This document shows, one piece after another, positions 1-6,062 of a stretch of 9,429 bases of DNA (the first letter of the stretch is position 1; each line of letters opens with the position of its first letter). Under the pieces are notes generated by a model that saw only the letters and a program-made list of their open reading frames with translations, searched no databases and was not told the origin of the DNA. The DNA comes from Clostridia bacterium (GTDB taxonomy: Bacteria; Bacillota; Clostridia; Oscillospirales; Acutalibacteraceae). The translations under genes were made by a program, and so were the position numbers. Location: the NCBI GenBank assembly GCA_900763035.1, contig CAAFIS010000222.1, forward strand, positions 1 through 9,429. The letters run 5' to 3'.

Positions 1-45
1 GAACACCACGGCCGGGCGCTTTTTGCATCGGGTGCAAAGCATCAT
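1..45 (-). CDS. N-terminal fragment of a CxxC zinc-finger protein, possibly a Clp-type AAA+ ATPase
   Basis: Only the first 15 codons are inside the window; the gene runs off at position 1. They read MMLCTRCKKRPAVVF. The Cys-x-x-Cys pair (residues 4 and 7), followed by basic residues and a hydrophobic strand, looks like one half of a small zinc-binding knuckle. From memory, Oscillospiraceae-type Clp ATPases and McsA-like proteins begin this way, with a second CxxC about 20-25 residues later, outside this window. An AAGGAAGG ribosome binding site (56-64) lies 10 nt before the first of two adjacent ATG codons, and the gene follows the phosphatidyltransferase stop by 20 nt, so co-transcription is likely. 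That a coding start exists is well supported. The product is an inference from 15 residues; any zinc-ribbon protein could start like this. Confidence 0.55.
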   Translation of the reverse strand, partial: MMLCTRCKKRPAVVF

Positions 46-65
46 GTCAGATCATCCTTCCTTCG

Positions 66-671
66 TTACGGCTGCGGCTCCCCGCCGGGCAGCGGATCCT
101 CCTTCGGCTCGGCACGGTCCTCCCGCTCCTCGCGCCGGATACGGAAAAACAGCCCCAGATACCCGAAGAACGCGCCGAGCATCGCCGCAGCGGCCGACCC
201 GACGAGCACGATGACGACGGCGTCCGGCGCATCCTTCCACAGCACGACGGCCAGCATACAGCCGTAAAACGTGACCGTGGACACCTTGCCGAACCATTTC
301 GCGCCGCGCACGGCGCAGTGCTCCCGCAGCAGGATCAGGCCGCCGACGCCTTGGCACAGCTCCTTGACGAAGCAGACGACCGTCAGCGGCAGCACCTCGC
401 GGTACCGCGTCGTCAGGCAGATGACGACCATGACCTGCGTCAGCTTATCCGCCAGAGGATCGAGCAGCTTGCCGCAGTCCGTCACCTGCCCCAGCCTGCG
501 CGCCAAAAACCCGTCGAGCATATCCGTCACGCCGGAAAGCAGCAGCGCGGCAAAGGCCCACAGATCCTGTCGGCAGATATACAGCACCGAAAAACAGGGG
601 ATGAGCGCCAGCCGCAGCAGCGACAGCGCGTTCGGTATGTTCCACTTCCACTCTACGTTCAATATCCGCAT
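66..671 (-). CDS. CDP-alcohol phosphatidyltransferase family membrane protein (PgsA/cardiolipin synthase-like)
   Basis: This 201-residue integral membrane enzyme should transfer a phosphatidyl group from CDP-diacylglycerol to an alcohol, releasing CMP, in phospholipid synthesis. The family signature is complete: D50-x2-D53-G-x2-A57-R58-x8-G67-x3-D71-x3-D75, the metal- and CDP-binding aspartates. Hydrophobic segments lie near residues 12-32, 37-49, 78-88, 94-116, 128-145 and 151-177. They are followed by a charged, proline-rich tail (about 178-201) that is probably cytoplasmic. The length is typical. The acceptor alcohol is not settled: glycerol-3-phosphate (PgsA) or phosphatidylglycerol (cardiolipin synthase) are both possible. 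The region after the signature (KELCQG near 103-108, GKVST near 128-132) differs from the REF-type motif I recall for Bacillus PgsA, so I give no symbol. The ATG follows an AAAGGCGG-like ribosome binding site. It lies 33 nt after cvpA, with the fragment at 45-1 next. Confidence 0.88.
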   Translation of the reverse strand: MRILNVEWKWNIPNALSLLRLALIPCFSVLYICRQDLWAFAALLLSGVTDMLDGFLARRLGQVTDCGKLLDPLADKLTQVMVVICLTTRYREVLPLTVVCFVKELCQGVGGLILLREHCAVRGAKWFGKVSTVTFYGCMLAVVLWKDAPDAVVIVLVGSAAAAMLGAFFGYLGLFFRIRREEREDRAEPKEDPLPGGEPQP

Positions 672-704
672 AAAGCACCGCCTTTACCGATCTGGCCGGT
701 CGTC

Positions 705-1436
705 TTATTTTGCCGCCGCGATCAGCTCGCGCAGCGCACTGCCGATCGGCGAGATCCCACACAGCCAGCGCACGATCAGCGTCTGGTCGATCACCGCATT
801 GGTGATGGCCGCATCCGCCGATGCGGTGGACGCGATCAGCTGCAGGATCGACACCGCGATGAACGTCCACAGCACGCCCGTCAGCGCACCGGCGAGCAGA
901 CCCAGCGACTTATTCAGTTTGCTCAGCAAAGGCAGCTTAAATACCTTATTGAGCACGTTCAGGATCAGCCGCGCCGCGATGTAAGCCACGATCAGCAGCA
1001 AAATGAACGCGATGGCACGCAGCACCGTCACAGCGACCGGGCGGATGGTCTGCGTCACGATCTGCTCCGCGATCGCGGCAGAGCCGTCGCCGGAGCCGAC
1101 GCCCGTGCGGGACAGCAGCTCGCTGCCCGAGGTCACGCCCTGCCCGGCCAGCGCGTTTTTGACGAAGCCCGGCAGCTTTTCCAGCGCCCCGTCCAATCCG
1201 CCCGCGACGGATGTGCCCGCCGCGTCGATCTGATCGGCGATCGTGACCTTCATCGACGGCGCCATCACGCTGTCGAAGATGCCGGAAGCGACGGGGCCGC
1301 TCAGCAGCACCGCCGCGACGAACGCCGCCACCAACGCGACAAGACCGGTCACCGCCTTGATGAAGCCGCGGCGACAGCCGTTCCACAGGCAGAACACGAA
1401 CAGGGCGACGACCGCGATGTCCAAAACGTATTGCAT
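705..1436 (-). CDS. CvpA family membrane protein
   Basis: A 243-residue membrane protein whose N-terminus fits the CvpA family: a first helix (about 3-19), the polar turn WNGCRRGF (18-25), then a second helix (about 27-48). Two more helices lie at about 135-158 and 178-202. CvpA was named for a requirement in colicin V production in E. coli; its general role is unsettled and envelope maintenance is often proposed. Between helices 2 and 3 is a long loop (about 50-132) rich in Gly, Ser and Ala, making this longer than the roughly 160-180 residues of classical CvpA. The reading frame stays open upstream into the neighbouring gene, so the start matters: the ATG at 1436 has AGGGAGG 9 nt before it and lies 20 nt after the DUF5711 stop. 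The tail (about 203-243) is moderately hydrophobic. The family call is good; the function is unknown. Confidence 0.85.
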   Translation of the reverse strand: MQYVLDIAVVALFVFCLWNGCRRGFIKAVTGLVALVAAFVAAVLLSGPVASGIFDSVMAPSMKVTIADQIDAAGTSVAGGLDGALEKLPGFVKNALAGQGVTSGSELLSRTGVGSGDGSAAIAEQIVTQTIRPVAVTVLRAIAFILLLIVAYIAARLILNVLNKVFKLPLLSKLNKSLGLLAGALTGVLWTFIAVSILQLIASTASADAAITNAVIDQTLIVRWLCGISPIGSALRELIAAAK

Positions 1437-1445
1437 CAGTATGTT

Positions 1446-1452
1446 CCTCCCT
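1446..1452 (-). promoter_or_regulatory. Ribosome binding site fixing the cvpA start
   Basis: AGGGAGG on the minus strand, 9 nt before the ATG at 1436. The same frame is open far upstream through the DUF5711 gene, so this site decides the start and gives the 243-residue protein. Confidence 0.8.
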
Positions 1453-1456
1453 ACCG

Positions 1457-2677
1457 TTATGTCAGATCCGCCGGACTTTGCTCCGGCGTATAGGCACGCA
1501 GCGTGCTCAGTCCCAGCACGACTGCGGTATCCCCGCAAAGCACGGCCTGCTGGCCGTCCGATCCGGCCTTGGCGCACAGCACACCGTCCCGCCGGATCGC
1601 GTAAACAAGGCTGTCGGTCAGCAGCAAAAACCGCTCCCCGTCCGCCGAGATGTGGCGCAGATCGCCGGAAAACGGCGTCTCGCTGACGACGTTCGCGCTG
1701 CCGTCGAGCACGACGACCGTGCCGCCGCCCGTATCGCCGTAATCGCGCAGCACCAGCGCTACGGAGCGGCTGCCGATGCTGCAGCCGATCAAGCGCCGGT
1801 CGCCGGCCGGATACGTCAGCGCTGCGCTGCCGTCCGTGGGCAGGACGGTCAGCCCGTCCTCGCCGACGCAGATCAGCCGGTCGCTCCACAGCTGCGCGCG
1901 GTAGAGCAGCGTATCGTTCGCCGTATGTGCGGTCAGCGCATCCGGCGAGGATGAGGACAGGTCGAACGTTTCCGCCACCGTATCCAGCACGCCGTTGACC
2001 GCCTCGACGCTCAGCAGCGCCAGCCGGTCGCCGGCCGGCGACAGCGTCACGGCCGTGGCCTGACGGCTGCGGGAGCGGGAATACACCGCCTTGCCCTGCC
2101 GGTCATACACCGTGACCCGCACGGCGTAGCCCGTTTCGCCCTGCATCAGCACGGCGAAGCGGCCGTTCTCGCACAATGATACGGACAGGATCTTCTGCTG
2201 TGCCGTGACCTCGCACAGCGACATCGTGCGGGTGAGCAGCTGCAGCCGCCGCCCGCCCTGCTCCGCCAGCAGCACATACTTGCCCGCCGTGCGCAGCAGC
2301 GGCGCGGAATAGGTGCAGGAGTAGCGCCCCATCTCCCGCCCGCCGACGGAGTAGAACGTCAGATAGCTGTCGCCCAAGGCGACGAGATAGTTCTGCGAAC
2401 GGTCCAGCACATGGACGTTCGCCCCGGAGATGTCCACCGGGAACCCGCCGCCCTTGTCGTTCATCGAATCCTGCAGGCGGGCCAGCAGCTTATCCGGCGC
2501 CAGCGTGTCCCAATGGGTGTAGCACGCCCAGAACAGCCCGACGAGCAGCGCGAGCACCAGCAGCCGCCGCAGCGCCCGCAGGCGCGCGCGACGGCGGCGG
2601 CGCTGCCGCTGCTGTGCCCGGTCGGTCATCGGCTCATCGTCCGCGGTCATCTCTTTTTCGTCGCGTCGCTCATCCAT
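1457..2677 (-). CDS. DUF5711 family protein: membrane-anchored beta-propeller-like protein
   Basis: A 406-residue protein with a charged N-terminus, a very Arg-rich stretch (about 20-38) and one hydrophobic helix (about 39-53). By the positive-inside rule this predicts a cytoplasmic N-terminus and a large domain outside the membrane. That domain (about 60-400) is a succession of short beta-strand units with recurring patterns such as YLVALGDSYLTFY (about 95-107), VTLSPAGDRLALLS and ISADGERFLLLTDSLVYAI, typical of WD40/PQQ-like propeller blades. I match it from memory to DUF5711, a clostridial family of unknown function. No catalytic motif is visible, so a binding or scaffolding role is plausible but unproven. 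The ATG is preceded by AAAGGGGG at 8 nt; internal Met10 and Met17 lack comparable sites. It lies 18 nt after truA and 20 nt before cvpA, so it is probably co-expressed with that membrane protein. Confidence 0.8.
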   Translation of the reverse strand: MDERRDEKEMTADDEPMTDRAQQRQRRRRRARLRALRRLLVLALLVGLFWACYTHWDTLAPDKLLARLQDSMNDKGGGFPVDISGANVHVLDRSQNYLVALGDSYLTFYSVGGREMGRYSCTYSAPLLRTAGKYVLLAEQGGRRLQLLTRTMSLCEVTAQQKILSVSLCENGRFAVLMQGETGYAVRVTVYDRQGKAVYSRSRSRQATAVTLSPAGDRLALLSVEAVNGVLDTVAETFDLSSSSPDALTAHTANDTLLYRAQLWSDRLICVGEDGLTVLPTDGSAALTYPAGDRRLIGCSIGSRSVALVLRDYGDTGGGTVVVLDGSANVVSETPFSGDLRHISADGERFLLLTDSLVYAIRRDGVLCAKAGSDGQQAVLCGDTAVVLGLSTLRAYTPEQSPADLT

Positions 2678-2695
2678 CCTGCCTGCCCCCTTTCC

Positions 2696-3442
2696 TCATT
2701 CTTCCGGCGGGTAGAACACCCGCGCAAGGCAAAGCCCCTTGGCCGGGGCGGTCGGCCCGGCACACGCCCGGTCGCCGGAGGCGAAGATGCCGCCGATCGC
2801 GTCCGGCGCCATGCGCCCGTCCGCGATCTCCAGCAGCGTGCCCACCATGATGCGCACCGTGTTGTACAAAAAGCCGTCCGCCTCCACGGTGAAGGTGACG
2901 AGGTCACCCTCCCGCCGCACGGCGGCGGCACGCACGGTGCGCACGGTATCCGCCACGTCGCTGCCCGCGGCACAGAAGGCCGACAGATCGTGCCGGCCGA
3001 CGAAGTCGGCGGCGGCCCGGTCGAGCAGCCGCTCGTCGATCCTTCGGGTGCGGTGCAGCGCATAACGGGCATACACCGGGTGGCGCTGCATCCCGTTCCA
3101 GATCCGGTAAACATAGCGCTTGCCCAGCGCACTGTAGCGCGGATGGAACGTGTCCGCCACCGGGCGTGCCGCATACACGGCGATATCCGGCGGCAGGTGG
3201 AAATTCAGAGCGGAGGCGAGCTTATCCCCGGTCAGCCCGCTCTGCGTATCGAACGTGCAGCAGAACATATCCGCATGGACGCCCGCGTCCGTGCGGCTGC
3301 AGCCGGTGATCCCGGCGCGCACGCCGGTCACTGCTTCCACCGCATCCTGCAGCGTCTGCTGCACGGTGACGGCGTTCGGCTGGACCTGCCAGCCGTGATA
3401 GGCCGTGCCGTCATAGCGCAGGGTGAGCAGCATACGGGGCAT
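2696..3442 (-). CDS. truA: tRNA pseudouridine(38-40) synthase TruA
   Basis: TruA converts uridines 38-40 in the anticodon stem-loop of many tRNAs to pseudouridine, in the cytoplasm. The 248-residue product has the family hallmarks in order: an N-terminal LRYDGTAYHGWQ strand (8-19), the catalytic motif GCSRTDAGVHA with nucleophile Asp52 (47-57), RYVYRIWN (109-116), and the C-terminal block DGFLYNTVRIMVGTLLEI (189-206). Length is normal. Three in-frame ATGs lie close together (3451, 3442, 3433). AAGGAGG (3452-3458) abuts the first, is 9 nt from the second and 18 nt from the third, so 3442 is the best start. Position directly after ecfT is a classical Firmicutes arrangement (ecfA1-ecfA2-ecfT-truA). 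The usual next genes, rplM and rpsI, are replaced here by the DUF5711 gene. All key residues are present. Confidence 0.97.
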   Translation of the reverse strand: MPRMLLTLRYDGTAYHGWQVQPNAVTVQQTLQDAVEAVTGVRAGITGCSRTDAGVHADMFCCTFDTQSGLTGDKLASALNFHLPPDIAVYAARPVADTFHPRYSALGKRYVYRIWNGMQRHPVYARYALHRTRRIDERLLDRAAADFVGRHDLSAFCAAGSDVADTVRTVRAAAVRREGDLVTFTVEADGFLYNTVRIMVGTLLEIADGRMAPDAIGGIFASGDRACAGPTAPAKGLCLARVFYPPEE

Positions 3443-3451
3443 GGGACGCAT

Positions 3452-3458
3452 CCTCCTT
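3452..3458 (-). promoter_or_regulatory. Ribosome binding site choosing the truA start
   Basis: AAGGAGG on the minus strand. It touches the upstream ATG at 3451 (no usable spacing) and sits 9 nt from the ATG at 3442, so it selects the latter. Confidence 0.85.
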
Positions 3459-3468
3459 TTTGGCAGAT

Positions 3469-4287
3469 CTAGGCAAGGACGGAGCCGAACAGCACATTGA
3501 GCACGATCAGCCCGCCCGCGAACACCGCGACCGCCGCCAGCGCGACGATGTCGCGCGGGGCGATGTGCGGGCTGCGCATCCGGGTGCGCCCCTCGCCGCC
3601 GCGGTAGCAGCGGCACTCCATCGCCATGGCCAGATCGTAGGCCCGGCGAAACGACGACACGAACAGCGGGATCAGGATCGGGATCATCGCCCGCACGCGG
3701 CGGATCAGCCCGCCGCTCTCCATGTCCGCGCCGCGCGCCTTCTGCGCCGCCATGATCTTGTCCGTTTCCTCCATCAGCGTGGGGATGAACCGCAGCGCGA
3801 TCGTCATCATCATCGCCAGCTCATGCGCGTTGACGCGGATGACGCGCAGCGGCGAGAGCAGCCGCTCGATCGCGTCGGTCAGCGCGGTGGGCGTGGTGGT
3901 GTAGGTGAGCAGCGAGCTGCCCATCAGCAGGCACACGATGCGCACGGCGATGAACACCGCCGTGCCGACGCCGCGGCTGGTGATGTGGATCGGCCCGAGA
4001 TCGAGCAGTGGCGTGCCGCCGGTGATATAGAACATATTGAGCAGGGACGTGAACAGCACCAGCAGCAGCACCGGCCGCACGCTGCGCCACATCAGACGCA
4101 GCGGCAGGCGGCTGAGCGCCACGCACAGCAGCGTGAACGCCGCGACGGCGCCGAGCCCCGCCCAGTTCTGCGGCAAGAACACCACGACGATGAACAGCAG
4201 CGTGAGCACTAGCTTCATCCGCGGATCGAGCCGGTGCAGCAGCGACCGGCCGGGGAAGTATTGCCCGATGGTGATATCGCTCAGCAC
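3469..4287 (-). CDS. ecfT: Energy-coupling factor transporter transmembrane protein EcfT
   Basis: EcfT is the membrane scaffold of ECF-type importers: it couples ATP hydrolysis by EcfA1/EcfA2 to substrate-specific S proteins that capture vitamins or metal ions. The 272-residue product has the usual N-terminal LHRLDPRMKL block (17-26). Hydrophobic segments lie near 26-38, 43-57, 70-88, 107-128 and 245-268. Two cytoplasmic coupling helices carry motifs that dock onto the ATPases: the first is canonical (AQKARGADME, A184-R185-G186), while the second reads ECRCY (C225-R226-C227), keeping only the Arg of the usual ARG-like triplet. The family block GGEGRTRM follows (230-237). The start is GTG at 4287, overlapping the end of ecfA2 by 7 nt, with GGGAGG 9 nt upstream. 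An ATG at 4294 is out of frame and too close to that site. The overlap suggests translational coupling. Confidence 0.95.
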   Translation of the reverse strand: MLSDITIGQYFPGRSLLHRLDPRMKLVLTLLFIVVVFLPQNWAGLGAVAAFTLLCVALSRLPLRLMWRSVRPVLLLVLFTSLLNMFYITGGTPLLDLGPIHITSRGVGTAVFIAVRIVCLLMGSSLLTYTTTPTALTDAIERLLSPLRVIRVNAHELAMMMTIALRFIPTLMEETDKIMAAQKARGADMESGGLIRRVRAMIPILIPLFVSSFRRAYDLAMAMECRCYRGGEGRTRMRSPHIAPRDIVALAAVAVFAGGLIVLNVLFGSVLA

Positions 4288-5144
4288 GGCGCATCACCTC
4301 CCAGTAAGGGGAGCAGCCGCTCGGCGGCCTGCTGCACGGTATACACGTCCGTCGATACGTCCACGCCCGCCTGCCGCAGCAGCAGCATGATCTGGGTGAC
4401 GGACGGCACGGTCAGCCCCATGGCGGTCAGCTCCTCGGCGCGGGAGAACACCTGCTGCACGGTGTCGAGCATCGCGATCTTGCCGTGATCCATCACCAGC
4501 ACACGGTCCGCCACGGCGGCGATGTCCTCCATGCTGTGCGACACCAGCAAAACGGTGGTGTCCTCCCGGTCGCGATAGCGGCGGATCATCGACAGCACCT
4601 GCCGCCGCCCGCGGGGATCTAGGCCTGCCGCAGGCTCGTCCAGGATCAGGATCTGCGGGCGCATCGCCATGACACCGGCGATCGCGACGCGGCGCTTCTC
4701 GCCGCCCGAAAGGGCGAAGGGCGACTGCGTCAGATATTCCTCGCCAAGGCCGACGTCCGCAGCCGCCGCGCGCACGCGGCGGTCGATCTCGTCCTCCGGC
4801 AGCTCCATGTTGTGCGGGCCGAAGGCGATGTCCTTGTATACCGTTTCTTCAAACAGCTGGTGCTCCGGATATTGGAACACCATGCCGACGCGAAAGCGCA
4901 CGGCGCGGATCTTTTTTGGCTCTTCCCAAATGTCGCGCCCGTCCAGCAGCACGCGCCCGGCCGTCGGGCGCAGCAGGCCGTTGAGGTGCTGCACCAGCGT
5001 CGATTTGCCGGAGCCGGTGTGCCCGATGATGCCAAGCAGCTCCCCCGGCCGGGTGGAGAACGACACGCCGCGCAGCGCGTGCATCTCGAACGGCGAACCA
5101 GCGGCGTAGGTATAGGTCAGGTCTTGTGTTTCCAGCACTGCCAT
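4281..5144 (-). CDS. ecfA2: Energy-coupling factor transporter ATPase EcfA2
   Basis: The second ATPase of the ECF module (287 residues), which pairs with EcfA1 on EcfT at the inner membrane face. ABC ATPase motifs are complete: Walker A GHTGSGKST (41-49), Q-loop MVFQYPEHQLFEETV with Gln91, signature LSGGEKRR (145-152), Walker B ILILDEPAAGLD with catalytic Glu170, and switch His203 in VSHSMED. The YPEHQLFEETV form of the Q-loop and FGPHNM (108-113) fit EcfA2 rather than EcfA1. The C-terminal portion (about 243-281) is the extra domain typical of EcfA proteins and resembles the same part of the neighbouring EcfA1. The ATG has AAAGGAG 7 nt upstream and follows ecfA1 by 19 nt. Confidence 0.95.
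   Translation of the reverse strand: MAVLETQDLTYTYAAGSPFEMHALRGVSFSTRPGELLGIIGHTGSGKSTLVQHLNGLLRPTAGRVLLDGRDIWEEPKKIRAVRFRVGMVFQYPEHQLFEETVYKDIAFGPHNMELPEDEIDRRVRAAAADVGLGEEYLTQSPFALSGGEKRRVAIAGVMAMRPQILILDEPAAGLDPRGRRQVLSMIRRYRDREDTTVLLVSHSMEDIAAVADRVLVMDHGKIAMLDTVQQVFSRAEELTAMGLTVPSVTQIMLLLRQAGVDVSTDVYTVQQAAERLLPLLGGDAPC
4297..4302 (-). promoter_or_regulatory. Ribosome binding site for the GTG start of ecfT
   Basis: GGGAGG on the minus strand, inside the 3' end of ecfA2 and 9 nt before the ecfT GTG. An out-of-frame ATG (4294-4292) lies only 2 nt from it, too close for normal initiation. Confidence 0.75.
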
Positions 5145-5163
5145 GGCGGCGCTCCTTTCGTGA

Positions 5164-6048
5164 TCATTGCGTTTTGCCCGCGCCGCGTCGCATCAGGGCA
5201 AGCAGCGCATCCGCACATTCCTGCGGCGTGAGGATGTCGGCGGGGATGTCCACGCCCGCCTGCCGCAGTGCGGCACACAGCGCCGTCGGCTGCGGCACGT
5301 CCAGCCCCACGGCACGCAGCCGCTCGCCGTCCGAAAACACCTGTCGCGGCGTGCCGTCCGCGATGATGCGGCCGCCGTCCATGACGACCGCGCGGTCGGC
5401 GCGCGCCGCCTCTTCCATATAGTGGGTGATCAGCACCACCGTCATGCCCTGCTCGCGATCCAAGCGGCACACGGTGTCGATCACCTCCTGCCGCCCCTGC
5501 GGGTCGAGCATCGCGGTCGGCTCATCCAAAACGATGACATCCGGCTGCATGGCCAGCACGCCCGCGATCGCGACGCGCTGCTTCTGCCCGCCGGACAGCT
5601 TGTGCGGCGAGTGCGCGCGGTATTCCCACATCCCCACCGTGCGCAGTGCCTGCTCCACGCGGCGGCAGATCTCGTCCGGCGCGATGCCGAGGTTCTCCGG
5701 TCCGAAGGCCACGTCCTCCTCGACGACGGTGGAGACGAGCTGGTCGTCCGGATCCTGCAGCACCATGCCGACGGTGCGGCGCACATCGTAGGTGTGTGCC
5801 TCGTCCGCGGTGTCCATGCCCTCGACGAGCACGCGGCCGCCGGTGGGCAGCAAAATAGCGTTGAAATGCTTCGCCAGCGTCGATTTGCCGCAGCCGTTAT
5901 GCCCCAGCAGGGCGACGAACGTGCCCTGCTCGATCGCCAGATCCACGCCGCACAGCACGGCAGGCGGCACGACCGAGGCCGTGTCCGTCACGCTCTCGTC
6001 CTCATGCGTATAGCGGAAGGTGACGTCCTTCGCGTCCAGTATCGGCAT
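5164..6048 (-). CDS. ecfA1: Energy-coupling factor transporter ATPase EcfA1
   Basis: The first ATPase of the ECF importer module (294 residues). Motifs in order: Walker A GHNGCGKST (49-57), Q-loop MVLQDPDDQLVSTVVEEDVAFG with Gln98, signature LSGGQKQR (151-158), Walker B VIVLDEPTAMLD with Glu176, and switch His209 in ITHYMEE. The GHNG Walker A form and the PDDQ/VVEEDVAFGPENLG region mark it as EcfA1. Compared with the EcfA1 proteins I recall, it has about 12 extra residues between the first strand and the Walker A region (about 15-30), and Cys53 where Ser is usual. The C-terminal EcfA domain (about 247-286) is present. The frame stays open upstream into the methyltransferase gene, but the ATG at 6048 has GGAGG 7 nt before it and is 14 nt from the preceding stop. 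No riboswitch fits in that short gap. Confidence 0.95.
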   Translation of the reverse strand: MPILDAKDVTFRYTHEDESVTDTASVVPPAVLCGVDLAIEQGTFVALLGHNGCGKSTLAKHFNAILLPTGGRVLVEGMDTADEAHTYDVRRTVGMVLQDPDDQLVSTVVEEDVAFGPENLGIAPDEICRRVEQALRTVGMWEYRAHSPHKLSGGQKQRVAIAGVLAMQPDVIVLDEPTAMLDPQGRQEVIDTVCRLDREQGMTVVLITHYMEEAARADRAVVMDGGRIIADGTPRQVFSDGERLRAVGLDVPQPTALCAALRQAGVDIPADILTPQECADALLALMRRGAGKTQ

Positions 6049-6062
6049 CAAAGCACCTCCGG

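Noticed and set aside
672..704. Terminator hairpin between cvpA and the phosphatidyltransferase gene
   Set aside because: Only a weak 4-bp stem (ACCG/CGGT) is possible, with no U-run; the gap mainly holds the next ribosome binding site.
318..1493. A 391-codon open frame on the plus strand
   Set aside because: It lies antisense to the phosphatidyltransferase and cvpA genes, and its translation is a low-complexity mix of Arg, Gln, Asp, His and Ala, as expected for the reverse of a GC-rich gene. No plausible domain.
3443..3616. Longer TruA beginning at 3616
   Set aside because: The extra N-terminal residues overlap ecfT, are Arg/Ala-rich and lack homology to TruA; the ribosome binding site supports 3442.
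2411..4212. Two long plus-strand open frames (2411-3472 and 3460-4212)
   Set aside because: Both are antisense to clear genes (truA, ecfT, DUF5711) and have biased, repeat-like composition typical of shadow frames.
4292..4294. ATG at 4294 as the start of a separate protein (MRRAERYHH...)
   Set aside because: It lies 2 nt from the ribosome binding site and in a different frame from EcfT; the frame gives an Ala/Arg/His-rich shadow. The GTG at 4287 gives the conserved EcfT.
6049..6062. A riboswitch upstream of the ECF genes
   Set aside because: Only 14 nt separate the methyltransferase stop from ecfA1, and they are occupied by the ribosome binding site. No room for an aptamer.
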